Below are positions 1 through 12,640 of a stretch of 64,000 nucleotides of DNA, piece by piece. The position numbers and the translations under genes are program-made. Under the pieces are notes generated by a model. That model did no database searches. It had not been told where the DNA came from and worked only from the letters and a program-made list of their open reading frames with translations. The DNA comes from Sciurus carolinensis (Eukaryota; Chordata; Mammalia; Rodentia; Sciuridae), in the NCBI RefSeq assembly GCF_902686445.1, contig NC_062214.1:56951177-57015176 (forward strand), given 5' to 3'. Each line of letters opens with the position of its first letter. Positions within the stretch are counted from its first letter, which is position 1.

Positions 1-231
1 TCAGCATCATACAGGGACCAATGGGAGTGGAGGCAATTGTTTAGAAATATGGAAAGATCAAGCCATCATCATACTGAAGCTGCTTCACAGTTGATAGGGA
101 AGAAAAATGGACTTCTGCGTAAGTCCTAGAATACAGACTTGTTTCAACCTAGGTTTCCTGTACCACTGTTTTCTTAGTCTCTGTAAAGCTGTTTAGGGGC
201 AAAATGCAAAGCCAAAGAAAAGGAAAAAGTC
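1..231. other. No recognisable feature
   Basis: Unassigned AT-moderate DNA. I see no ORF, repeat or RNA signature here before the SINE that starts near 232. Confidence 0.5.
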
Positions 232-467
232 AGTGGGTGTGGTAGCACACACCTGTAATCCCAGCAGCTCTGGAGGCTGAAGCAGGAGGATTGAAAGTTC
301 AAAGCCAGCCTCAGCAACTCAGTGACACCCTAAGCAACTTAGTGAGAACCTCTCTCAAAATAAAATATAAAAAGGTTTGGGACTGTGACTCAATGGTTAA
401 GCATCCCTGGGGTCAATCTCAATCCCTACTACCAAAAAAATATATAATAATAATTAAAAAAAAGAAA
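232..467 (+). mobile_element. B1-dID dimeric SINE
   Basis: The left half is 7SL/B1-like (gtggtagcacacacctgtaatccc, then the ggaggctgaagcaggaggatt block at about 270-292). A degenerate A-rich linker follows near 355-375. The right half is ID-like (gactcaatggttaagcatcc, then a caatctcaatccctac B-box relative). An A-rich tail runs to about 467. This two-part architecture matches the B1-dID family known from squirrels and dormice. Divergence is clear and I could not define a target-site duplication, so it is an old, inactive copy. Confidence 0.8.
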
Positions 468-1073
468 AATGTCTGCTTGCCTATTCATGTTTCTGAAGCA
501 CAGCCTGCGTGTGCCAGAATGATCACCGTCTAGAGCCCTGCTGGTGACAGGCTGGCGGTGGGGCTGTGCTCTTTTTGCAGAGACAGTATAGATAAGCGTG
601 AAGTGACATTGGCAGAATTGTGGGTGAGAAGAAAGCATAATAATAATACCATCAATAGAATAAAGTGGAGGAAGCAGTATCAGCCAATGGCCTGGAAACT
701 CACGGAATTTAAGGAGCACCCAGGCCCAATGGGCTGTAACTGCTCCAAGTGTTTAGGTTGATTGAAGTCAGTCAGCCTCCAGGGTGAGATGGCCCAGAAT
801 AGCACATAAAATAGGAGTCAGAAATGGATAAGAGCGGAAAGCACAGTTATTTTGAAACCACAAAATTAAAAGCTGAAACAACAGGCCATTGAGGAACAGC
901 GTGCGTCACAGTTGAATATTCTGAATTGACAGTCAGCCCAACAGATCAGCAGGTTTGAGGTCAGAAGCAAGCCGCTATGGAAGCACACCCCTCAGACTGC
1001 CTGTGAAATAAATAGATAGGCGGTGTCAAGACAACCAGAAATCACACCAGAAGGCAAATGGCAATAATAATAT
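468..1073. other. No recognisable feature
   Basis: Unassigned sequence. Short ORFs on both strands show no similarity to a protein I know and no coding bias I can point to. Confidence 0.4.
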
Positions 1074-1260
1074 GCATTATTTATTGAGCACTTGCTCACT
1101 GTAGGCCCGGCATTTATTTTATACTTGTACTAATCTTCCAGCAACCATAGAAGGCAGTAATCTTAACATCACTTCAGGGATGTTAGTTACTTTCCCATTA
1201 GAGGTGCCAGTGCTGTGTTTTGAACCCATATTTATTTGTCCTCAAAGCCAGGTTTGCACT
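1074..1260 (-). repeat. MIR-type SINE fragment
   Basis: The phrase ttatttattgagcacttgctc followed by a tail of decayed 'gaggtgccagtgctgtgttttgaaccc' is the reverse complement of the MIR body. MIRs are ancient tRNA-derived SINEs shared by all mammals. This copy is heavily diverged. Confidence 0.6.
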
Positions 1261-2945
1261 GTGGATCTCTCTACAAGATGGTCTGCTAGCACAGAGAAAG
1301 ATGGTTGCATCAGCCTTCTTGATGAGAGGCATGATTATGGTCATACAAGATGGAACATACATTTCATAGATAAAGTGACGTCTGTCAGATCCTGCAGGAC
1401 CCTCAACCTCTCCTGGTTGTGACCTACAAAGACCGGCTACTCAGATTCAGTCGCCTCACTCCCAACTGGAGAAGGAACACCAACAGCCTCATTCCATCAT
1501 TAAGTCAGGTTTTGGATGAACCTTGCTGCTCTCAGATCAGATTACTTCCTGTCTATAGTGGGTCCTGGGTGCCTGCCTGTCCACTGAATTGCATTCAGTC
1601 CTGTCTACTTGTGTACTTCGAATCACAAGGATTTCATAGTCTGTTACTCTCTGTGGTACTCAAAAGAAGCCTGAACCCCAGTTGAATTCTACTCAAACTT
1701 GCCAAACTCTTATTGGGAGTTTGCAGTGAACATGATGATGACCCCCATCTATGCTACTACTGTCCCCCTAACTGTGGCTGCCTTCTGCCACCACACTTTT
1801 GTGTCTCACTATAGCAATTGTGTGGTATGATGGGCACATATGAGCCTGGGCAGCTATTCACTCTATGTGAAAACATGTAACAATTTAGATGAATCACCAT
1901 TTCCTGAAATGGGGATAAATATGACATTTGCCACTAGAATTTATTGAGAGTCTATTATGTGCCAGAAGCTGCATTTTGTACATTATCATATGCAACTTTG
2001 CAGGAACTATAAATTTCAGTTTTTCTCCTTGTTCTTGACTGAAGTAGAATTCTTCTGTTCTGATTAAAGCAGTTTACTGTGCTCTTTGGTTACTGTGATT
2101 TGGATTATCCAACTTCCTTTTCAAAGATTGCCCAAGGAAGTTGAGTCATTTTCTCCAGGTATTCTCCTTCTCAGTCCCAAATACCTCTCTCTTTCATCTG
2201 CCATGATGCTGAGATACCAGGGTACCTGAGAGGTCATTGATATTATACAGTTTCTAGATTATGGAGCAAGATGATTACACTTATAAGACCTTGAATATCT
2301 GCAGGAGAAAACAGAATGACTTCTTGCTACACATATGGAAAGAGTCCTATGGTGGGTCACTTCATTTAGAACATGCAACTAGTGGAGCCAATAGCATGGC
2401 CATCATCCCATTTGAGCAGGTTTGCTTTGTTTTCTCTCAGTCTGTAACCTCAGCAAGCTCTCAGAAAATGTGTATCGCTAGTCCCCAGATTGGGTGGAAC
2501 ATAGGCAATTCCATCACTCTGAGTTTAGTTCCCTTTTATAAATGCTCAACCAATATCTACTTTATGAAAGCAAATATACTACATACATATGGTATAGTAT
2601 AAATAAGAAATGCCCTTGCCTCAGGAAGTTCATACTCAAGTGCAAGGTCAACAAACATTTTCTCTAAAGAGCAAGTGGAAATTTAGGCTTCTTGGGCCAA
2701 GAGGCTGCATATGGTTTCTGTTACAACTAGTCAATTCTGCAACCATAGATGATGCACAAATGAAAGAATACAGCTATGTTCAAGTCTGTACAAATGGGAA
2801 GTGGCTAAATTGAGCTGTAGTTTCCTGACTTTGCTCTAGTTTAATAAATAAGCATGTAAAGAAATAAGTACTAAAGGATGCACATAATGATAAAGGTGTG
2901 TAGAAGGTATAAAAGCAATTCAGAGATGAAGAAGTCTATGGCAAG
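1261..2945. other. Mostly unassigned; weak MIR/L2 traces
   Basis: A short MIR/L2-like piece is visible near 1940-2000 (tattgagagtctattatgtgcc), and an L2-like phrase near 2610-2650 (cttgcctcaggaagttcatac). The rest shows nothing recognisable. The ORF at 2261-2602 (113 codons) matches no protein I know. Confidence 0.4.
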
Positions 2946-3162
2946 GTGTCCCAACCTTGGTGCATTGACATTTCAGACTAGATAATTCTTTGCTGTGAAA
3001 AATTGCCCTGTTCTCTGTAAGATGCTTAGCAGCACTTCTAACCTTTGCTAACTAGATGCCAGTAACAACCTCTCCAGGCCAGATTGTGACAATGAAAAAT
3101 ATTTTCAGAGATCACCAAATGTCCCTAGGGGGATAAAAATTACCCCTAGTTGAGAACAACAA
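2946..3162 (+). mobile_element. MER20 (hAT-Charlie DNA transposon), nearly complete
   Basis: Starts with gtgtcccaaccttggtgca and ends with cccctagttgagaacaac, which are decayed inverted termini of the MER20 type. The interior landmarks follow in order: a gactagataattctttgctg block, a gatgcttagcagcac block, an actagatgccagtaac block and a ccaaatgtccctaggggg block. Length (about 217 bp) is close to the usual full length of this non-autonomous element. MER20 copies are known in eutherians as a source of enhancers; whether this one is active is unknown. Confidence 0.85.
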
Positions 3163-4170
3163 ATCTAAGACCCAGAATCACCATGACAAGAAAAGACAGG
3201 TAAATTCTTATTGAGGAGGCATCCCTTAATTCCAATATTGAAAAACAAATTGGAGTTGGTTGTGTGAACAAAATTTTCAGGGAAGGGTAGAAAATTCTAA
3301 GCAGAGGGCACACCTATACAAAAGCAAATGTGCAATTACATAAGGTAAGGAGGATTATTGTAGTGTCTGTGTGTGCGACAATGTTGGAAGATGGAGTGAG
3401 AAATAAAGACAGAGAAGTGTATTAGGCATACAGGGGTGGATTGCAAAAGTTCTTGTGTGTTGAGTTGAGAAGATTAGATGTTCAGTACATAATAACAAAC
3501 ATGAATCGTAATATTTTGAAGGACGATGGATCATTTGTGAGGGTAACTTACATGATGAGATACAGCCCTGCCAGAAGGCATAGTTGCAATTAGTAGTTAC
3601 CTGTGTTGAAACAGAGCAGAGATACAAGCTTGTGCACTCTGGCCAGTACCCAAGTAGGAGCCAATAAGTGGATTTAAATCATTATGAATCAAAATATGTT
3701 CACAAACATCTTCTCTGTGATGTGCTAAGACAGATTTTTAAATTCAGTGCTGCTGACAAGATATTCTGGTACTTGATAAATTTAATAAAACAGTGGAAGT
3801 TGTTGAACCACTAAGCACCAGACTCCCCAGATTATATACAGGGAATAAAAATAAGTATTCATGCCTGGGAGTGAGGGGTCATATGCAGTCATGGTAGACA
3901 TATTCTACTCCAATGCATTGACATAAACCCAGGCAGGATGATGCATTTTCAGGGGTTGTAGGGTCTCAGCGTGTTGTTCAAGTCCTGGATGGAAAAGGGA
4001 ACCGGAACTATTACTGCATTTAAAAGCCATATTCTTTGGTAGAAAACTCCATAAATTCTTATAATCCCCGCTTAATCTGAGGATAAATACAAGCTGGGAA
4101 TGTTAAATGACCCAACCAAGTTAGCATTTTGGATAAGATTGAGAAGGAATGCTTTTTGGTAATTGCATTT
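3163..4170. other. Mostly unassigned
   Basis: A possible L2-like trace lies near 3280-3400 (a 'caaaagcaaatgtgcaatt' phrase within a GA-rich context). Otherwise I see no repeat, RNA or coding signature. Confidence 0.35.
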
Positions 4171-4300
4171 TATTTTTATTTTGAGTATTTTGTTGGGGAA
4201 TTTTTCAAACTTACATAAATGTAGAAAGATAAGTGTAATGAATCCTTGTGTACTCAGCAACAATTTTTAGAATTGTGGTGATTCTTTTTCCTGTACGATT
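4171..4300. repeat. Possible ancient L1 3' UTR fragment
   Basis: The text around 4197-4275 (tttcaaacttacataaatgtag and the following 'gaatccttgtgtactcagcaac') resembles a phrase common in old mammalian L1 3' ends. The evidence is one short stretch, so family and strand are uncertain. Confidence 0.35.
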
Positions 4301-4737
4301 TTGAAAAAAATATTAAACACCACATCATTTTACCTGCAAGTTCTTTAGAGGTTAATGCACTTTAAAAATGACCCTTCACGGATATGTTCACTGTCCTTTG
4401 AGAAAGGGGTCAATGAACGAATAACCATTTTTTAAAAATCGAGTATGCTTATCTCTTGTTTTAAAAGTGAAGTTATGATTTCTTTGAGTTGAACTTAATA
4501 TAATTCAATGCTCATTGGTTAGATTGCACTAGCCAGAAACTATTGGTAATTAGGAAACAAATATCAACCATTTATTACCCTTGTCCTCAATTCCACAGTT
4601 AAAAGTTAGGAAGAGGGATAGATTGATGAACTGACATAACTTAGAGAACTTTTATTCAAATCCAACAGAACTTGGCCATCCTGGCATCTCCTACTGTCCT
4701 GTGATTGTTTTCAAGTAGTTTGATTGCTAAAATGAAG
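4301..4737. other. No recognisable feature
   Basis: AT-rich unassigned DNA with no ORF or repeat I can support. Confidence 0.4.
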
Positions 4738-5260
4738 CTATGTATTAATTATCTATTGTCACAATAATGTCCCCTAACAACAATATAAATCTCAGTACCT
4801 TAAAAAAAAAAAACATTAATTTTGCTCATTCATTTGCATTTCAGGAATATGTGTTAGACTTGAATGAACAATTCTTTTATCTTTTGCTGGATTCATTTAC
4901 ATACAGGTTGGACTTACTCAGGTAACCTCAGTTTGGACTATCATGAAACATCAGCTCTGTCCCAACCACGTCCTTTTCTAGCAGGCTAGCTTGGGACATT
5001 CTCATGGATGTGTCAGAGGGGCCATAGCGTGAGCACAAATCTACAAAGCCTTTTGTAAGCCTTTTCTGTATCTCACTGACTAACATCCTGTGGGTCAGAC
5101 CACTTACAAAAATAAGATGGTGCCTGGCGCACAATGAGAGGGAGGAAAGGTGCTATCTTGTTACATGGAAAAAGGCTGCAGAGACAGGGAGGAATAATGT
5201 AATGTGGTCAACACATCACAGGATCCTTATAGGACTTACTGAATGGGGTCATTATGGGGA
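4738..5260. repeat. Unassigned ancient interspersed repeat
   Basis: The opening phrase (ttaattatctattgtcacaataatgtccc ... aatctcagtacctt, about 4744-4801) and later phrases (catcctgtgggtcagacc near 5086) follow a layout I recall from a widespread old mammalian repeat that begins 'ctattgctgtgtaacaa'. I cannot name the family with confidence. A short A12 run at 4802-4813 interrupts it. Confidence 0.4.
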
Positions 5261-5269
5261 TTAAGGAAA

Positions 5270-5362
5270 AGCACATTCTCACAAGTAAATGTATATAAAG
5301 TAGGTAAAGGGTTTAGCACAGTATTTAACATATTGTAAGTGCTCAATTAAAGATAGCTTAAG
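5270..5362 (+). repeat. MIR 3' end fragment
   Basis: The phrase gggtttagcacagtatttaac followed by 'taagtgctcaattaaa' matches the sense-strand 3' portion of MIR. Confidence 0.6.
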
Positions 5363-7264
5363 ATTCACTGTTGTTATAACAATTGTAAACATTATTGTTC
5401 ACAATTCCAGGTAATAGTGTGTGTGGAAGGGTGGTATGGGGATGGGATGAACTACCATAAGAACACAGAACAGGAAAACTCTTGTTTTGGCTGGGGATGG
5501 AGGGGAATATTGGTAAGGGAAACAGCATTTGAATAAGACCTGGAGGAATGAGATTTTGAGTTTGAAATAAAGCAACAAACAAATGAAAAATAGATATTCC
5601 TGCAGAGGCTTATGTGTTCTCTTAGGATTGGTCTTGGTAGGTGTCTGACCAACAGAAGTAACTTGAAAAGTCTAAGAAATTTCTCCAACCTTTTGTATTT
5701 TTTTCTGTTGGCGTATAAACTTGTTTAGAATTCGTGTCAGGAAAGTAATTTTGGATATGATAATATCATCATCCTAAAGGACATGGGTTGCTTATTGACC
5801 CATCATGGTTCTTGGCAGCAGTGGTATGAAATAGAAAAGGGGTCATGGCAGTGGATCCCAGTCTGGATCATGTGATGATGCTGTCCTCTGTGGAGACGGG
5901 CTCTGAGCAAATCCCATCCTCCACAGCGGGAGTGAATTTGCATGCACTCAAGTTTGGAGCCTATGAAAAGGATACTGGTAAACCCAAGGTTCTGAATCCT
6001 CCGACCTTGAGATTTAAGGACAAGTGGTTTATTTAGTATATGATTCCAGAAAATAGTGGTAGGAGAAGTGAGACAGGAAAGGGAAGGGGGCCAACAAAGG
6101 GATTGTTAATGAAGAGGGTATCTCAGTGAATGAGCAGTGGGAGCTAGGTCTCCAAAGAGGGACTGCAGGGAGTGTGCCCAGGCTTGTCCCTGTCAGGCAG
6201 TGAGGAAGCAGAGCTGGTTACCTAACAGGTTCAGTCCCCCAATGACTGAAGGATGCTGCCAGGGCACAAGACCTCCATCTCTTCCCTCACAGGTTCCACA
6301 TGCCTTCCTGTGACTAGAGAAAGCCTCAGGGCACCTGTGTATGATGACTGGACATGAGCTTGAGAATCATGAGTGTGAAGGGGCCAGGAATGAGGTGCCC
6401 AACACAAGGCCAGCTGGGATTTCAGTGTTGCTTTACCAGCACCTCTTCCTAGGTTGGTCTTCTGTGTCTTTCCCATGAGCTCTATTTTATATTTGAGAGT
6501 TCTAAATTATGGTATGGTAGATATTCCCTTTCTGCATGCTTTTTAAAAGTGGATGATAAACATTTCATGTTATCTGCACAGTGCATGAGGGAGGGGGTGT
6601 AAGCCAAAGCAGGAGTTGGTGTGATTATGACAGTAAACTACAGGGGCTTGGCCCCCCAACAACACTGAAGTTTCTGATTGTGACTGAAAGGCATAACTAG
6701 ATGTGAAGAGTGAGCGGAAACTGTTACGAAATCATCAGTCCTCTTTAAATAGACTCATATTCTTGTAATCTCCATTTTTATTGGTTTTAGATTTACTCTA
6801 CAACATAAATCATTAGAGTTATATCAAGTGGATCAATCTATTTACAAAATATTTAGAAACAGCAGCGTGTGTGGAAGAACCATAGGGGAGCGGAGACAGA
6901 GGGGCACGTAGTGAACTTTTTCTATTGAGCCTCTCCCGGCCTTCATCAAATCTATCCACTCGAATATCAAACAAGCAAAAAGAAAACAATCTCATGGAGA
7001 GTGTTGTGTATTAAAACAAAGGGATTGTTTGTGGGGGCAAAGGAGGGATAAACTGTGAATCCTTGTGAAACATATGAGATGTCAAGAGGAGCAGATTAAA
7101 AATATCTCTTTGGCATCTATTTTTATTTTCTTATTTTTTGTGGTGCTCTCTTCCTTTCTCCAAGGCTGTGTATTGTGTTAATGAAAGAAGAGAGAGGACC
7201 ATCAGCATATAAACAGGGAGGCAGTGAGGCCATCAAAGGACAAAGAATTGTGGTCACACTATCA
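5363..7264. other. Mostly unassigned
   Basis: A possible L2-like trace lies near 5520-5570 (cagcatttgaataagacctgg). Short ORFs (for example 5845-6036 and the reverse ORF 6231-6476) show no known domain. No RNA gene or further repeat is recognised. Confidence 0.35.
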
Positions 7265-7440
7265 CCTTAGCACTTTACAGTTTGCATCATTTCAACAGAT
7301 GCTGACTTACTGGGTCTGCAGAAATAGTCTCAGAGCAGGGCAACTCATAAGATCCTGATTTTAGGGATGAGGTAACTGAGAGTCAGACAGGTTATATCAC
7401 TAGTTCAAAATCACACAACTAGAGAGGCAGCACTGAATAA
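7265..7440 (-). repeat. MIR fragment
   Basis: Reverse-complement MIR body: 'gggatgaggtaactgagagtcag' followed by 'aaaatcacacaactagagagg'. Diverged. Confidence 0.65.
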
Positions 7441-8027
7441 GTGTAGGGAACCAGGGACCCATCTGCAGAAACCATATTGAGAAGACAGGAAGAGTTCATT
7501 GTACTGAGGCTAAAAACCATGATACATATCTACTTGTGCTCCTGGGCAACCTGTAGCCTGGTATCATAGGGTGACCACTTACTGATTTATTGTGTCCCCA
7601 TACAATGAGGAAACAACTGGAAATAGGCTTAATAATTTTTCTCAAGGAATTTCTGACACTCAGCCCTCTAATAGCTACATACTGGGGGATCCAACTCAAT
7701 TCTGAGTCTGTAGGAAGGCCAATCCATTTGAAGTGTCCTCCAGGGGGTGGTGGAGAAACATTGATAAATATGTTTTCTCATCTTTTTTCCATCATATGAC
7801 CCATCACAGGGTTCCAGAGTAGAATAAACAGGTTCAATAAATGTCAGGTTGTTGGGAGGGTGGAGCATGATAATAGGGAATCAGAGTGGTGAATGCTTTG
7901 AAGTCTTGAAAGACAGTTAAAATGATCAGTCAATCTGTCCATGGCCAGTGACCTTTCAAATAAGCTTAGTTTTCATGGCAGGTGTAGGAAGGCAGGTGAA
8001 GAAGAAAAACATGGATAGGCAGGGTCC

Positions 8028-8031
<4 letters not shown>
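7441..8031. other. No recognisable feature
   Basis: Unassigned DNA. Short overlapping ORFs on both strands carry no known motif. Confidence 0.4.
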
Positions 8032-8058
<27 letters not shown>

Positions 8059-8222
8059 TGCAGTGTTGGGGATGCTCTACCACTGAGTTATACTCCTTTT
8101 TATTTTATATTTTGAAACAGTCTTGCTTAGATCCTGAGGCTCTGCTCAAACTTGCAATTCTCCTACCTGAGCCTCCTAAATTGCTGGAATTACAGGTGTG
8201 TGCCACTGCACCTGGCCCAAAA
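8032..8222 (-). mobile_element. B1-dID dimeric SINE (antisense)
   Basis: A T28 run at 8032-8059 is the poly(A) tail read from the other strand. The ID-like half follows (cagtgttggggatgctctaccactgagttata), then the B1-like half in reverse (cctgagcctcctaaattgctgg, gtgtgccactgcacctgg). The long uninterrupted tail suggests a younger copy than the one at 232. Confidence 0.85.
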
Positions 8223-8544
8223 CTCATTCTTCATAGAAGAGATTTCAGATGAAACCGGCTTTAGAACCAGTGTTTCCAAACCACATTGCCTTGAGGGAGG
8301 TTCTCAGGGCTTTGGATTTTGGCGAAGAAACAGTAGTGATAGGAGGAAAAAGAACTGCTTCATGAGAATAGTGTCAAGCTCTTTTAGCTATAAAACACCA
8401 TAATTTAGGTAATGTTGGGTCATGATACCAAATAGATTCAATAGGGTTTGGAGGTAAGAATGAGGTCAAACTGTCTTTAACCTTTTCTGTGCCTACCATC
8501 GCATAGTATGGAAGAGCAGAGGAGGAGTTGCTACTATGGGCCAG
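8223..8544. other. No recognisable feature
   Basis: Unassigned DNA between a SINE and a MIR. No gene signal. Confidence 0.4.
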
Positions 8545-8705
8545 AATCCCTGTTCAGAGAAGTGTATGATTCCACTTGTGTTTTACAAAATCCCTGCAAG
8601 GTAGGCTTTCCTAATTCCATTTCAACATGGTAACTCAGAGATTATGTACTTGTTCTTCAGACACTATCAATAAGTGGCAGAGTGGGGGTGAGGACCTAAG
8701 TCTAT
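8545..8705 (-). repeat. MIR fragment
   Basis: Reverse MIR order: 'ttttacaaaatccctgcaaggtag', 'taactcagagattatgtac', then 'agtggcagagtgggggtgagga'. The agtggcagagt phrase is the clearest MIR landmark. Confidence 0.65.
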
Positions 8706-9129
8706 ATAATGCCAAATGTTCTGTTATTTCAACTTCATCTTGCTGTTTGATAATACAGATCTTGAGTTTGAAAGTGGAGTAATAAGAAGGTCAACTGTGG
8801 GCTTCTGTGGAAGAACAAGGCCAGGAAATCTAGGTGATGTGGAAGCAGGTGCAGAAGACCAGAAAGATGACTTGTATTAGGGAGTTTTGGCCTTGCTAGC
8901 ATCATTACCTGCAAGTAGTTAAGCTGCCTGGTAATAAACAAGTGGTCAACACAACTTAACTTGGAGCTATTACTAGTGTCACAAAATGCAAAGAGGTTGA
9001 ATGAAGAGTTAGAGTGGATTGAATCACCTCATCCTATTACAACTACAGATCCTGCTTGAATTTGAGTATGGCTTGAGCAGCACATGGTTCACCAATAGCC
9101 AGAAGAGTTTTTTTTTCTCCCCAGAGATG

Positions 9130-9235
9130 CTCCCTCACCTCAAGACCTGTGCCAGGAGGATAATGTTTAATGTATACAACCATCTGGTATGCTATAATGT
9201 CATTCCCATCTTATAGATGAGGCTCATCACAAATG
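9130..9235 (-). repeat. Possible MIR fragment
   Basis: 'cttatagatgaggctcatcac' and the preceding text resemble the central part of an antisense MIR, but the match is short. Confidence 0.4.
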
Positions 9236-9429
9236 GAGTTGTCCATTAAGTGGAAAGCAACCTACATGTTCAACATTAAAGGAGAGGTAACTTGTTCAGA
9301 TTCATTCATATCATTGGGTTGGTCACTTATTAAAATTCTATTTACCAGGAGTACTTCAATAGTGCAAGAAAATTTGCATGCTCCAATAAATAGATGAAAA
9401 CTCATTTGTTTCTAATAGGCAGTAGAACA

Positions 9430-9562
9430 CATGGAGCACAATGAACTCATCAAACACCTAAAATGTGTTAGGAATTTTCATTAAAAGTATACCACTCAGT
9501 CCCCACCATAATACCATGTCTTAGGCATCATTACTCCTACACTCAGACAGGGAAACTAAGTC
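9430..9562 (-). repeat. MIR fragment
   Basis: 'caaacacctaaaatgtgttagg' followed by 'cattactcctacactcagacagggaaact' keeps the antisense MIR order. Confidence 0.55.
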
Positions 9563-12129
9563 TTGTTCTTTTAAGCTTTGCTCCCAAGTTTGAACCAGGA
9601 ATAAATGGGTCAGTAATGGCTTCAGTCTCTTTTCCTAACCTTGAAGACTTTGGATCAGACTGAACCCATGTGAAAAGAAGCAGGAGTTCCCTGAGTCTGG
9701 GGTGCAGGATCACCTTAGTGATACTGTAAAGAACCCAGTCATGAAGAATTATCAATAGAAAGGAGGGTCTTATGTTTTATCCTGATTTTTACATGTGTTC
9801 TCATTGTTTTATAATCTCATTAAAACTTTCTTTTCATCTCTCGTGAATTTTCTGATATTGGAAAACAAGGATCTCCTTCAATCTTGGTTCATCAACTCTG
9901 AACCCGGGCTACATTCCTTGTCATTCTCTAGACCTTCAATCCTTGATCAGTACTGTGTTGCATTTCCTCAAGAGATGATGACACCTGAGATCTCACACCT
10001 CTACTGGTGTCAGAACCTTTTTCTTGCCACCTACAACTCTGTGATAATGGATAAAAACAGGCTTGGATTCCAATAAGTAATAAATGGTATGGGGAAGAAT
10101 AAAAAAACAAAACAGGTTATTTATACAGATATTACTGTACTGGTTATAATAATAGCAATAAGTGAACTAGTTATTACTATTAAAATATATAATAAAATAT
10201 TAAATATTAAACATATCCTAAATATCAAGTACTAAGATATTTTTTAAATTATGTTAAATACCAAAATATATGATATTACTCAAATTGCACAAATAATGGC
10301 TTATGCAATTTACAAAGTAATTTAACCTATAAGATATCATCTTAATATGCTCTGATGGACATAGATAGGGCTATTTTATACTTCATATTAAATTTTTTTC
10401 CAAAAGTGTTTTTTTCAGGCTGATTTTTATAGTAAGATAAATATACCACATAAAGGAAAAAGTAAAAGCCTTTTATGATGAATCCATTCTAGATATTTTT
10501 CAATTTATATCCAGAAAATTAAATGAAACTGACAAACATACCTTGAGGACCATGTTCAGTGCTGATGAGAGATATGAAGATGAAAGATCCAGGGCTAGTG
10601 CCCCCAAGGAGCCTCACTCTCCTGGGAGAGATGATGCTTAAGCGCTTAGAAAAAAAAATAATTACCAATGATTTGAATGATAGTTCAAGGCTGGTCTAGA
10701 TGAGATGTCTCAAGGGAACTCACCAAATTGATTGATAACTGGAGACATTCAGGCAAGGGAGGAATGATTGAATACAGTTGTACTGTGTACTTATGAAGGC
10801 TTTGCTGAAGACTTAAATGGGCATAGTAGACATCCCACATTTTCCTGGCAGGGAGAGTAGAATATCCTTTTTCCTGGGTTTGATGAGGCCAAAGTTCACT
10901 TTTGTTTCATGCCTTACTGATTTGTGAGCCCCAATTGCTCATCTGTTGAATGAGGAGGAAACCGAGGACAGGAAAAAGACACTGTCCATGTGCTGGGTCA
11001 TGTCCATCTTCAGTATGTGTTGAAGTCTTTCCTACATCACTCCCTCTTTAGGCAGGGTCCTGGGGAAGCAGGAAAAGAAGAGTGAAAACTCCATAAATCA
11101 CAGAAAGACAGGTGATTACGATGTAGTTATTTGAGTAGAACTACTCTACTCATCTCCTGTTTTGTGTATTCTGAAATGATCATGAAGGGTGGAGGAGGTG
11201 GTGAAGTAGAGGGTCTTTGCAGTCTACTGGCTACATATGAATGGCTTTTGCATTCATTTGCTCAAAAGGAAGGGGTTATGCAGGGAGAAAGTGGTGAGCA
11301 GGCCCAAGAGGGGCTCCTAAAGGATGGCTGGTGTCTGCACTCAGTTGTGTCCATAGATGGGGGTCTGAGCTCTGTGGAAAGGGATACAGGTAGATGCCAA
11401 GAGAATTGAGGTCTTATGAATTATGAGGACATAGGGTCATGAGCATCTCCACTATTCAGGGACCCTGTCACTATGCTTGATATAACTGGCACAATACCAT
11501 AAGTCTTTGACTTTCATTCACAGCCAAATACTGTGCTCCTCCACCATCTTGAGGACTCGAAGAAGAGGTGCCAGTTTCAGATGGCAATAGAGTCTGAGGT
11601 GAAAGTTGGGTCTCACATATGATTAGAGGATAGCAACCTAACTGGCAGAAACAGATGCAAGCAGGACACTCCTCCAGTTAGTGGAGGAGTGCTTTTCAGG
11701 ATGCCAACAGCTAGTGGATTAAGATTTTTGTTATTATGGTTCCCTTTGATCCCATAAGTACATGATAGCAGGGGCAAAGTCAGATCACTATAGGATAGAT
11801 AAAAACCCAGGCAGACCTCAGCCACCCCCTCTGAGGTCCACATCCCCAGCACAAACATGTAGGCATTTCCCTTTTGCTGGTCCATAGCTTAGAGACATAG
11901 GGAATGTTGGCCTCTGAGTAATGGTGTTCCAAGTCGTGCAAGACAAACAGGTCAGGGCTGCCAGATGCTGCAAATAGCAATATTGCTGGTTCCAGGAAGG
12001 AAAAAAGAAAAAAGATCACTCTACTATATTTTGTTTGAAAAATAGTTTAATAATTTCAAAACAGGTCAAGGGAGGCAGATGCTGCTCTAATGATAATGAA
12101 AAGCAGCAGTTACTTTTCTTGCTTTTATT
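9563..12129. other. Mostly unassigned, AT-rich core at 10.1-10.5 kb
   Basis: About 2.5 kb without a gene. The stretch 10130-10500 is very AT-rich with many short TAAATA-type words. An L2-like phrase may lie near 10590-10640. ORFs of up to 93 codons (for example 9795-10076 and 11131-11409) resemble nothing I know. Confidence 0.4.
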
Positions 12130-12640
12130 TAAATTTGGGGGCATTCTTTTTCTTTTTTATAAAAATAATGCATGCTTATTATAAATAATTTAAAAACACA
12201 GAAATTACAGAATTAAATACATTAAACATTATCCTAAATCCCAGAAAATGACATTTTAATGCACATCCTTTCATGCATATGTAACTATATATAATATTTT
12301 ACACAAATGATGTCATATTCAGAGGACTTTGTGTTTTTTTCTCCATTTCCACCATGAAAGGATATTTTCCCATGGCAGAAATATGACTCCATATCATTTT
12401 TAATGTAAGTTTATTATTCCATTCTCTATACACATCCTATAATTTTTTTAACTGAACCTAATCTTATAAAACATTTAGTGAGCCTTATGAAATTTTCAAA
12501 ACTTATGGACAAAGATGAGATGAACATCCTTGGGGAAACTTCTTTGACTCTTGCTTGATTATTATGTTACAGTCCTAGAAGTAGGATTACTGAGTTGAAA
12601 GGGATGTACATTATTCAGGCTTTTGATATGAGACGGTACT
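12130..12640 (-). mobile_element. Ancient L1 3' end (L1M type)
   Basis: Several landmarks of an antisense L1 3' region occur in order: 'tttacacaaatgatgtcat' (12299), 'atggcagaaatatgactcc' (12373), 'gatgaacatccttggggaaac' (12520) and 'agtcctagaagtaggattactgagttgaaaggg' (12572-12604). These are known from L1M subfamily 3' ends. No coding potential remains. Confidence 0.65.
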
